A stretch of 64,000 bases of DNA from Lasiosphaeris hirsuta (Eukaryota; Ascomycota; Sordariomycetes; Sordariales; Lasiosphaeriaceae): NCBI GenBank assembly GCA_030549175.1, contig JAUKUA010000002.1, forward strand, positions 1,612,001-1,676,000, read 5' to 3'. Under the pieces are notes generated by a model that saw nothing but the letters and a program-made list of their open reading frames with translations, did no database searches and was not told the DNA's origin. Shown here piece by piece: positions 54,791 to 64,000 of this stretch (the first letter of the stretch is position 1; every line of letters begins with the position of its first letter). The translations under genes and the position numbers were made by a program.

Positions 54791-56092
54791 TGTCGTGGAC
54801 TAACACCGTGGACTGACATCAAGACCCTTTCCGGTGCGCCTTGGAGCTTGGTCGCGACGTCATCACGTCAGCAGGATCATCCTTGTCGAAATCAAGCTAG
54901 GACGTGTAGAGGGCATCCCCTTCAGCATTCTTCGACTTGGCATAAGCAAGGCGTTGGTCCACGGCGTTGGTCCACGGCCGCCGTCAGTCCTGATTGCAGC
55001 CCAATTGTGAGATTGCCGATGATTATGTCTCGAGCTCCCCGAGAGCAACTGGCAGATTGCAGGCCCGGTTACCCCCATTCCAGTCCTCCCGCTGGCCAGC
55101 ATGTCCTCTCGCAAGTGTTCCTACAAGCGCTCCTGGAGGTATTTTTGCAGATACCCCACAGCGGGAAGCACTGGATCTGGCAAATTCTTGCCTAGGGCCG
55201 TCGGCAATCACCTCGATCAAGCTGGCGTCGAGAGTCCCAGGGCAAAGATCCCAGAACATAAGCGATTGGCCAAGTCCGCGCAGATGAAGCACCAAACACC
55301 AAATCAAGCACACAAATTGATCATTGCACCCGAGAGGCAAGTCCACAGTTTGGAAAAGCTGTCCAGCTGGCGAAGCCGGGACTAGGTTGACTTCCCAACA
55401 CCAACACATATCCTCGATGCTGTTTTCTAGCGCTCCCCTTCAAGCCCGTTCTAGCAGCGCCGTCTTAGACTTGGCAACTTTCCCGTACTCGCGCCCCCTC
55501 TGTGTTGGCAGCTTTCTCCTGTTGTCCTTCGCCCACTGCTTGTTGGCACTCACTCTCTGGCCCTCGGCCCGAGCCAGCCAGTCCTCCTGACTCTCAGCAT
55601 TCGGAAAATGAAGCCGAGCCGGGTCTTCTGGGGTGTTGACATAGTGCGGGAGGGAGGGGCGGGGAGAGAGGGGAAGTGGTACCGACTTGGGGGCCTGCCG
55701 ACTTGGGGAAAGGGTGCTGACTTGGGGGGAGTGTCGGCAAGAAGGTGGTGTTGCCAATGGGGGTGCCCAAGCGGAGCCCCCATTAGTGGCTCCCACCATG
55801 AGTCCCCTTACTCGGGATGATTCCCAGCGCAGCACACCACAATTCTCTCGGACGAAGAGCCAAAAAAGAAGTCACACCGTGCCGCGCGACCTTTTCAACA
55901 CACGTGGGCCAGCTCCCAAGTTCCCCTTGTCCCACGACGGAATCGTCTCCCGCCTCGTGCCACATTCACGGACCCCCTATAATCACGTCACTGCCAGAAT
56001 GCATCTCCGTCTTATTCATGTTGTACCCATTCAAGCAAACATCGAAGCGGGAGCGCTGGACGCTCCGCCAGCCACCAGTCTCTATAAAGTCT
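54791..56092. other. Intergenic
   Basis: No supported gene. The frame that runs from about 55687 into the next gene has no coding features upstream of that gene's TATA box. Confidence 0.35.
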
Positions 56093-56099
56093 CCCCTCT
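56093..56099 (+). promoter_or_regulatory. TATA box
   Basis: TATAAAG follows a GC-rich stretch and precedes a CT-rich leader. The first ATG downstream is at 56542, the proposed start of the next gene. Confidence 0.45.
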
Positions 56100-56541
56100 T
56101 CTCCCTCCCCCCTTTCCTATCAACTCACACACATCCGCTCGTTCCCCCCAACCTACGACAATTTTCCTAACCATCACCACTATTGCAGGCAGACTGCCCC
56201 GCCCTGACGAAGACATCCTCGCCGTCACCATCCGCCGATACCTCGTCGGCTCCCGCAGCTTCTGCATCAAGGACGGTCGTGTCGTGGAGATCACCCCTCC
56301 ACCATTTGAGCACCAAAGACTCATCCGCTACGGCAGAAGCCCCCTAGCCTGCTTCTCTCGGCCCCGCCCCGTCTTCCCGCGGATCATCGCCTACCCGACC
56401 CACGGTTGGATCGCTTCCCCCTTTCCAGTCTTCATCATTGGCACCTGGTGCATACACTGGTCTTCTCACCTCCGCCGTTGGCTCTACTCTTTCAAGGCGA
56501 CAAACGCTCAGTCTCCCGACGAAGCCGCGCTGAGAGCAGCA

Positions 56542-57306
56542 ATGGATCAGTTCCGGATCACCGACACGGGCTTCAACCCCCTTCACGGCCTCGACATGGG
56601 CCCGCCGCCCCCGACCGACCAGCCCAGCAACGGCACCGTCGCTATCGCCACGCCGGCTCCTACAGCACCTCCAGTACCCCCAGCACCCACCGCACCGATG
56701 ATGGTTGCCAGCCCTCCAGCGGGACCTCCCCCTCCCCCCGGCCCTGCCCCTCCCGCTTTCACCTTCCCGCCCGTCCAAGCCCTTCCTGCCAGCCCCTATG
56801 CCCACCCGCTGGTTCCCTGCCCGGGCGACCGCTTCTACTACATGCCGAACTCGACGCCCATCACAGCGCCCCAAATCCCCGTCGCCCGCGCCCAGGGCCG
56901 CAGCTCGCTCCCCGGCATCAACTTCGTCAACAGCACTGGCGGCATCGGCTGCGAGCCGGGCTACAATTACCTGTTCCCGCGCGAGCACACCAAGATCCAC
57001 GTGCTCAACACCGTCGTCGCGCCCTGGCGCCTGGATCCCACGGCTGCAATCGAGATCGCCGCGTGCCACGTACCGGCCAGCATGACCATGCTCGACTTGG
57101 CCTTCGCCCTCGGCGCGACCATCCCTGAGAAGACCAAGATTTGCGAGGTTGTCAAGGGTGGTGAGGGCAAGTGGTACCCCGGTCTCCAGGTCTTTGGCGA
57201 CCGACCGGCTGAGATGCGCAAAACTTGCAAGGAGATGGGCTGGAATGCTGGTCGCACTGGCGAGTGGGGTCAGAGGGATGTGGTGTACATCTACCTGGAG
57301 GAGTAG
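56542..57306 (+). CDS. Conserved-type hypothetical protein (YLFPREHTKIH)
   Basis: 254 residues from the ATG at 56542, the first ATG after the TATA box. The frame is open to 55687, but that part lacks domains and overlaps the promoter. A Pro-rich linker (residues about 25-90, runs of PAGPPPPPG) leads to an ordered C-terminal half with PGYNYLFPREHTKIHVLNT, a conserved-looking core that I have seen in uncharacterised fungal proteins, and an end RTGEWGQRDVVYIYLEE. It has no signal peptide or membrane helix. Function unknown. Confidence 0.68.
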   Translation: MDQFRITDTGFNPLHGLDMGPPPPTDQPSNGTVAIATPAPTAPPVPPAPTAPMMVASPPAGPPPPPGPAPPAFTFPPVQALPASPYAHPLVPCPGDRFYYMPNSTPITAPQIPVARAQGRSSLPGINFVNSTGGIGCEPGYNYLFPREHTKIHVLNTVVAPWRLDPTAAIEIAACHVPASMTMLDLAFALGATIPEKTKICEVVKGGEGKWYPGLQVFGDRPAEMRKTCKEMGWNAGRTGEWGQRDVVYIYLEE

Positions 57307-57812
57307 GTAGGAGGTCAGGGGTAAGAGGGTGGTTGTGCGATATGTATACAGTTGATATGTCACCGCTATGACTTTGGAGGAGTGTTTAATCAATGGCCGG
57401 CGCTAGGAGGAGCGGGATCTGGCGCGTGAATGGCAGGGGGGAGTCATTTGCTGACGACAGCGAGACGGCTCTTGTGTTTCTCTGTCGGTCGGTCTTGTCT
57501 TTCGCGGTGCTTTTCTGCATTCTGGGAGACCCTATAGATTTTAGACATCCATTTGACTCCATGCAACCCTCATCACGTCTTCACAATTCCCTGTGCCTGG
57601 TGTTTTGGTTGATCTCTCAGAGAGAGCGTTGGTTGCCCCTTTTCCGACGCTCGGGCCACCCCCTATTTTGGTCATCTTTGGACTGCCCACCACGCTGCAT
57701 GCAAGTTTCAAGGTGGACAAGTCTAACCGAAGTAACACAAACTGTCGAATGAAACAGCAGCAGGTACCTTGATTGTAGTAGGTTGCAATGGATTGCGACA
57801 AACACACGGAGC

Positions 57813-58832
57813 TCAGATGTAGGCAAACAATATTGACACTCGACTGCGTTTCAAAACCATATTACTTCCACCGGCCTTGTCCTCGCCCACAATAGGGAGA
57901 ATACCTTGGGCAATCCAGGTAATCTGGAAAATCAGACGCCGAATTTTGGGGTCAACATAAGGTCTCTTGCCGTCATAAATGCCCAGCCCCGTGTCCAGTT
58001 CAGCGCTAACCTCCCACTTCGTACCCGTCCTCTCCTCGAACTGCGAGATCAGGCGCTGAAACGATTCAACGTTGTGGGTGGGAATTGCCTCATTGTTGTA
58101 ATGTACCATTACCCCATCGTTGATGTTACCCACAGCGTTTCCGATGATGGTCGTGCCCAGCTCGCCTGTCTTGAGCGACTTGAGGGCACGCTCAAAGACT
58201 TTGATGTTTTCTTCCCAGGTGAAGAGGTGGAGGAACATGCCGATATTGACCACGTCGAATTTTCCCTCTAATTGGGGCCATAGGCCGGCCGATTCAAGAA
58301 CGTCTCCCTGGAAGAACCGAGTCTTGGTGGTTTCCTTGTCTCGGAAGAGATCAAATCCAAGGTCGGTGTACCCCTGGGAGATCTCCACGCCGACGAGGTT
58401 CTCGGAAGGGGCGCCGTCAAAGATGAGCTTGCGGATGTCGTGACCCAAGCAGCAGCCAATATCGAGGTGCTTGGCCCCTCCCTTGATGCGACTTAGGAGG
58501 TTGTGGTACAAATCATTTCTCGCAGCCAGCTGGAAATCCAGAAAGTCCCAATGGCCGATGCACGGGTATGGATAGACTTCCCAAGCCCGGCCGCGCTGCG
58601 ATGCACCTATTTAACTCGTTTTCTGCGCGGGAGGAAGCGATATGGGATTCGTATTACCAGGTCCAAAGACTGTCTTTTCGACGTCCTCAGAGGGGATATG
58701 GCTGTACTTCTCCAGCAGCCTGCGGGCTGGCCACGGAATGTTGGCGTCTTTTCTCATGCACCATGGCAGATCGCGGCTTGGAACACCAACGCGGGCAATG
58801 CCCAGGTCATAGTGCGTTGCGGTAGCGGCCAT
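57813..58832 (-). CDS. Class I SAM-dependent methyltransferase
   Basis: Two exons, complement(58658..58832, 57813..58606), give 322 residues; the intron is 51 nt (GTAATA, AATAG). The glycine-rich SAM motif HLDIGCCLGHD lies at about 104-114, followed by the acidic residue in LVGVEISQGY, the FFQGDVLES motif and FDVVNIGMFLHLF. The N-terminal lead LPWCMRKDANIPWPARRLLEKYSHIP and the WEVYPYPCIGHWDFLDFQLA segment before motif I are typical of methyltransferases found in fungal secondary-metabolite clusters, often acting on terpenoid or polyketide acids. The substrate is unknown. It lies downstream of the CYP55 gene on the same strand; a shared function is not evident. Confidence 0.85.
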
Positions 58833-59443
58833 GCTTTCCGCTGGGCAAAGTGGGAACGAGGAGGGTCAAGGTCGAGACTCCTATGTACTAGTGTTGTTAA
58901 AGCGGTGATGGTAAATTGTGTATGGCATGGTTGAGAGGATAGGGGGTATATCCGGCCATTATGTGCCCGGCTTGCTGTGCGAAACATGAAGGCTTGAATG
59001 CTCGGGCTCGCTTCCATATTCCTCGCTTTCGGACGTCTCGCCGGAATCCCAAAATCGGCATCCCTCTCGCACTCTCTTCAAGCGAGTCAACAGATCCAAT
59101 GATCCAAGCCACGGAGGTGTTAAAATTGGGATACCCGTCGGTCTGTGCCACGACTACCAACGATATCATATATCTGTGTGCACTTAAATGCCCGCTTATA
59201 TACCCCCTAGAGTCCAGTGTGAACATGTAGACCTCACCCTAGATACCTTGGGTAAGGTATGGGTACTATTGTACAACCAACGTGCGCCTCTTGGCATTCA
59301 TGATAGCACGCCGAACTTTGAAAATATGAGACATTGTCTCGTAACTCTACTGCTCAACACTGGTGGAGCTTTTTTTTTCCCCCAAGGTAATACAGTCGGT
59401 TGTCTGCAATCATCGTCATCTTTTACCCCTTACTCTGGTGATC

Positions 59444-61211
59444 TTACCAGGTGACGGGTAACTTGACGATTCCCACGTCCTTGTGCAAGGGAGAGTATTC
59501 GATCTGGTCAATCGGTACCGCCACCTTCAGATCCGGGAGCTTGCTGAAGAGGGCATCTGGACAGGTGGTTGGTCAGAACTTGGCACCCACTACAGCATTC
59601 CTCCTCGCCCATTTCGCCATCGACGGCTCGCTAGGTGCCGGGAGTTGGAACAAAGACTTACCGAAGACAACAATCATCTCCGTTTTGGCCAGGATCTCTG
59701 CGATGCAGCGGTGCTCGCCGTACCCGAAACCGAGGGCGTCATCTTTGGGCCACTTGCGGTGCATGTCGAACTGGTCGGGGTTATCAAAGACTTCGTCGTC
59801 GCGATTGGCTGACTGGTTAGAAGCAATGATACCCTCGTGCGCTTTGATGAGCTGTGTTGGTGGAACATGCGTTGTCAGCTTTGGCGTCTCTAACGGTAGA
59901 TTGGCTGGGGGTATGCCTTGCCTTTCCTCCAATCTCGAGGTCCTCCTTGGAGGTGCGCCGCATAGCCATTGCTGACGCGGTATGGAAACGGCACAGCTCG
60001 TTGACGAATGCGGAGGACCATTTCTGGGGATCGGCCTTGAGTTCAGCAAGCTGATCTGGATATTGGGACAGAGTCGCCACGCCCTGTAGCAATGACCAAT
60101 CAGTAAGGCGTCCACCTCCCCCGGCTGTTCCGATCCTTCAGTGTTGGCTGCATGCAACTCACCAAGGCTATCATGTTGACCATTGTTGCGTTCCCCGCCA
60201 CCAGCAACAGGAAGGCAACCTGCACGGCCTCTTCTTGGGCGAGATGGCCCAGCTTGACCTGCTCAACCACCAACTTGCTGATCAAGTCATCCTTCGGCTC
60301 TTGGATGCGCTTCTCAACCAATCTTGCCATGTAACTCAACAGCGCTCTACCAACAGGGACTGCTGTCAGCTTTCGATATCACCGTACCAGATCCTCAACT
60401 TCTCACAGGTCATGGAATTGTCTTATCTCGTTTCGGAATGTAATCACTTACTGGTTTGCCACAGATCCGTCTCTCGCATTCGAGCTCCCACTGGAGCGGA
60501 TCTCAACCTGCTTGGTGAGGAAGGGGAGGCCCTCAAACGGGACACCAAGGATGGTGTATATGATCTGCCACAACGGTTAGCAAATAACTCGCGACGACAT
60601 ATTCACCGACAATGGTCACCTACATAGGACGGGACAGGGAGTGCAAATTTCTCGATCAAATCCACTGGACCATTTGCGCATCCCTTGGCCTTCATCGCCT
60701 CCAAGAGGTCATCAACTGTTTTTCGGATGTATGGTAGCAGGCCATTGACATGCTCGCGTGTAAAAAAGGACTCCACCATGTTCCTATCCCAAAGTCAGCC
60801 CTACAACCAGGAAAATCCAAAGTATCGTCGCATCAAACCTTTGCTTCATGTGATCTGGAGGATCCATATCCACAAACGTGGGCCGGTTCTTGGCGGCCAG
60901 CTTCCCGCCGGGGCTGAGTTCAGGAAATCCCGGACGGGTACGCTCCTGGTGCGCGTCGTCAACACTCCGTCAACACCATGCTGGCACAGAATCCTGTCAG
61001 ACAGATTGGGGACGGCACGAACCTTGGAGAGCCGAGTATCCGTCGCCACCTGGCATACATCCCGGTACTTGGTCACCAACCACGCCGTTGACCCGTCAAA
61101 CAGCTTCACCTTGGACACGGGGTTGTTCCTCCTGAGGTCGGCGAACTCGGCGGGCGGGTCCATACCCGAGGCCCGGGCAAAGGGGAAGTTTGGGTAGTCC
61201 ACGGCACCCAT
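59444..61211 (-). CDS. CYP55A: Cytochrome P450nor (nitric oxide reductase)
   Basis: Eight exons, complement(61023..61211, 60839..60945, 60624..60783, 60452..60564, 60163..60346, 59922..60083, 59662..59851, 59444..59556), give 405 residues, the usual CYP55 length. The protein begins [19 protein letters not shown]. It keeps [17 protein letters not shown] in helix I, the ELCR motif and heme signature [14 protein letters not shown]55 enzymes reduce two NO to N2O using NADH directly, in fungal denitrification. They resemble bacterial P450s and are thought to derive from them by transfer. Intron 6 (59852-59921) has a GC donor (AAG, GCAAGG) and acceptor CACAG. The first intron junction is less certain by a few bases. 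No lesions are visible and the start is a clear ATG. No mitochondrial presequence is seen, so the product is probably cytosolic. Confidence 0.93.
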
Positions 61212-61368
61212 GGTGGACAAGGCTTTTGGGGAATGAGTTGTTGTTTCGAAAGGAAGCGAGATGTTTGGAGCAATATTTGGAGCAATTCAATCTGCCAAAG
61301 GTTTGAGCAACAGACATTGATCTTGTAGACCCTCACTTTTGTCTTCTTCTCAATCGCTTCTGGACCTT

Positions 61369-61375
61369 CTTTATA
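61369..61375 (-). promoter_or_regulatory. TATA box of the CYP55 gene
   Basis: TATAAAG on the minus strand, about 158 nt upstream of the ATG at 61211, followed by a TC-poor leader. It is the only close TATA match upstream of the gene. Confidence 0.45.
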
Positions 61376-62542
61376 ATCTTGAAAGCCGGGTCGAATTCGT
61401 TGCATGTATTTTGTCACGCCATCATGTCTTCGTCACAGTTGGTCAAGTGGAGCCCACCCCCGACATGCCTAAACTTGAACTGTGCGATTCGATTGGACAG
61501 AGTCCATCTCGAAGCCGTTCTTCACGTCAGAGTCCCATAGCGTGAAAAGAACACCTCCGGCGGCGATGACAGACATCTGCCCACCATGTGTCAGCACATG
61601 CACATGCAAAGCAAATCGAGCTACTGCTAATACATCCCTGCACTATATGTTGCACAGCTCAACACCTTCCCGATAGTGCCTTTGCTTCAATTGAGCCCTT
61701 GACTTTAACTACCCCACGATCGCGGTAGTTCTTCCCTGGTTGATTACATCAGCGCACGCCCTTCGCTTGATCACTGCAAATCCGCGGATATGCGTTGTGA
61801 GCTTACCTATTGCCTGAGTCGTTACAATGCCCCTGGACATTTCCCGTCATAGTGTGTGGAAAAGAGTACGTACCTAGTCTAAAAGAAGCTCGCAAGTCAG
61901 GCCAGCCAGTATGCGAGGTCCCAAAATGCCCTTCCAAGATATACGTATGCAGTCGCAACTCTAGAATGGTGGTACGACTACCACCGATTTAGCACTTGGA
62001 CCCGAGATCAGAGGGAATGGGATATATGGCCGAACTTTGAGTGTTAGACCAAAACGGGCCTTTATGCTGCCAGATTGGTAAGAACAGCCTGTCTCTGCGA
62101 TGAAAATCCTGCTATCAACAATTTGTCATTGTCGTAGGCGGCTCTGAGTTGCCCCTAATTTGACTCGAGCCACACATCAGAGCTCCAAAAGCATCCCTGG
62201 CCTAAATCCGTCAATAACTCATTGCAAAAGGGCGCTGCCATCACATTTTAACCATTCGCACCCTTGCCTAGATCCCTCTGTCACGATGGACTCGCCAAAA
62301 TATGTGGGCACCGACTTCCAAGTCGTGAACAAAGAGAAATCATATCCCCATGTTCCTAGTTAGCTACTACTTGTCATGGTCTAAATTGTTACGCAAGATC
62401 GCTGCTGCTGACGCGGGAGTAACGTTCAAACAGGTAACGGGGCAGACATTAATCCGTTAGCATCTTGCGTTTTTTCTTCGCAGGAATCCCTGAACGATGA
62501 TCCCGTGCACACATGAATCCGTCAAACAGGGGTAATTACCAA
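61376..62542. other. Intergenic between CYP55 and amidase
   Basis: 3' flank of the amidase gene and upstream region of CYP55. No supported frame. Confidence 0.4.
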
Positions 62543-64000
62543 CTAAAGCGGCGAACAGATGTAAGATTTACGAGATGCATCCGTGAGCTGAGAAGAGGGT
62601 ACGTTGACCCGGGGTCGCTGCTGCCGCCAAACCTGGGTGGCATGTTCAAAGGCGTAGGCAAACTTGATCAGTTTTTCTTCTGAGAAAAGATCGCCGATGA
62701 AGGTCAGGCCGAAGCTTCGGAGTGAGAAATTTGTCAGTATGCGAATTGGAAACAATGGTTAATGACTTGCTTACGGTAACCCTGGTGCAAGCTGCACAAG
62801 GTCATGGCGGACATTCCATTTTACCTCGGTGTCCTCCGGGTAGAATCCAAGCGGGACAGAGATCATCGGATAGCCACCCAATGCAGGCACCATGGGTGCC
62901 ACACAAGTGGGCAGTATCAGGACATCAACGGCATGTCTTCTCAGTGCTCCGCCCACGCCACCCTCGTTGGCGAGGTACTCCATATACTCTACAGCGGCTG
63001 CGAACGCTTCGCTTTCTCGTTCTTCCATGGCCATCGCAGCCTTTTCAAGACCGCGTGTGCGTCTCAAAGGGTAGGCTTCTCGAGGGTCGTCCTGGGTGTA
63101 CCGAACCAGGTCTGCCGCGTTGCGGACCCCGGACGGATTCTCGACGAGGCTGCCGAAGTATTCGGAAATCATGTGCTTGAAGTCTGAAGACTTGACGACA
63201 TCCGGGCTCTTGCTTTTGAGAACCTCGTCGAACTCGGTGAAGTCGGTATCGTGAATGATGGTGGCGCCACAGCTTTGCAGGATACGGAGCGCCCGGTTGA
63301 ACGCCTCCCTTACGACAGGTTGCAATTCTGCCACCAGAGGATTCCCTCGCAGCGCGTTGGTGGGCACTCCGACCCTCGCCTGACGGAGACCTCCTGCCTG
63401 GCAACTGGCCGCGTAGTCTGGCAGGGTACTGAACGGGATGTTGCGGGTTCCTGGATCCAGCTTGCATGGGCCGGCAATGGCAGTCAGAATTTCGGCGGCG
63501 TCCTTGACACATCGTGTGAGTGTCCCAACTGATCCCAGTCTTGGGGAGACCATGATAAGATCTCTGCTAACAAGACCGACCGTCGGTTTCAGGCCGCACA
63601 GGTTGCTCCTCTCCGCCGCACAGATGATGCTACCTTCGACCTGATATAGCCAATTGTCAGCGTAGATTGGTGCGGCACCTCTCTTTGGGGGGGCTGGCTT
63701 GCCTCAGTCCCAAGCGCGGCAAAAGCTAGCCCGAGGGCCGTCCCTGTTGCAGAGCCGCTGCTGCTTCCCCACGGATCTTGGTTTTCGAAATAAACTCCCC
63801 GTGCTTGACCGGCATCGGCCGACCAGCCGTTCCCCTGTTCTGGGTCTCGATTGCTACCCCATTGCGTCATGTTGGCCTTCCCCATGATGACCATGCCGCT
63901 CTCTCGAAGCTTCTTCACCACGGTGGCATCGCGCCCCGTCTTTGCGCCTAGGAGTGCTGTCGAGCCGCAGGTATTGTTGAGATTGTAAGTGGCAATTTGA
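62543..64000 (-). CDS. Amidase-signature family hydrolase (5' end outside window)
   Basis: Exons visible: complement(63703..>64000, 62775..63640, 62543..62714). The signature NNTCGSTALLGAK, MGKANMTQW and WGSSSGSATGTALGLAFAALGTE holds the cis-Ser and nucleophilic Ser of the Ser-Ser-Lys triad; the lysine lies beyond the right edge. SIICAAERSNLCGLKPTVGL and LAPGLPFGLTFIGDLFSEEKL complete the fold. Intron 62715-62774 has GTAAGC and GAAG. Intron 63641-63702 has a GC donor (GAG, GCAAGC) and acceptor ATCAG. The family hydrolyses amides or, in some members, aryl amides and esters; the substrate is not evident. No lesion is seen. Confidence 0.88.

Noticed and set aside
55687..56541. N-terminal extension of the gene at 56542
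   Set aside because: The frame is open, but it covers the TATA box and CT-rich leader and has no domain; the first ATG after the TATA box is 56542.
56344..57393. 349-codon minus-strand frame
   Set aside because: Antisense to the gene at 56542-57306; low-complexity Arg/Gly sequence with no domain.
26861..61211. One biosynthetic cluster from the NRPS-like gene through MirB, methyltransferase and CYP55
   Set aside because: Unrelated genes (ankyrin, propeller, kelch, hypotheticals) and long gaps intervene, and CYP55 is a denitrification enzyme rather than a tailoring P450.

Overview
The window reads as nuclear DNA of a filamentous ascomycete (Pezizomycotina, probably Sordariomycetes). Genes are single transcription units on both strands. 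Introns are 50-105 nt with GTRNGY-type donors, CTRAY-like branch points and YAG acceptors. Gene families are typically fungal: a P450nor-type CYP55, a MirB-type siderophore transporter, MYND/deaminase proteins and short-form fungal kinases. I saw no bacterial operon structure, CRISPR array, rRNA or convincing tRNA.

Layout. 1-5.8 kb: two head-to-head, decayed kinase genes followed by gene-poor DNA. 5.8-13.1 kb: two cell-surface proteins, a Cys-rich single-pass protein with a Pro/Gln-rich tail (minus strand) and a membrane-anchored aspartic-protease-like protein that lacks the catalytic motifs (plus strand). 14-17.5 kb: a pseudogene of a deaminase-like plus MYND-finger protein carrying stops and frameshifts, then other coding debris. 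18-26 kb: a large basic low-complexity protein with an upstream ORF, a multi-pass membrane protein, a small Cys-rich acidic protein and an unidentified 436-residue protein. 26.8-35.3 kb: one three-exon gene for a 2786-residue NRPS-like protein. 39.6-46 kb: small genes, an ankyrin-repeat protein whose start codon is apparently split by an intron, a PLL-type beta-propeller protein and a membrane-protein gene with a premature stop. 47-51.6 kb: a MirB-type siderophore transporter with an SreA-like GATA cluster upstream, converging on a kelch-type gene. 54.3-64 kb: two hypothetical proteins, a class I methyltransferase, a complete eight-exon CYP55 (NO reductase) and an amidase running off the right edge.

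The standout is the NRPS-like gene. Its reading frame is open across 8.4 kb of coding sequence. Yet all three recognisable carrier (T) domains have GGDE where the phosphopantetheine serine of GGDS belongs, and a fourth vestigial T domain also lacks that serine. Both condensation domains have lost the HHxxxD histidine(s), and the adenylation core motifs are degraded. Only the epimerisation-type domain keeps its HHxxxD. This looks like a maintained pseudo-assembly line rather than random decay.

Exon joins were worked out by hand from reading frames and splice signals. Family assignments come from motif recognition without database searches.
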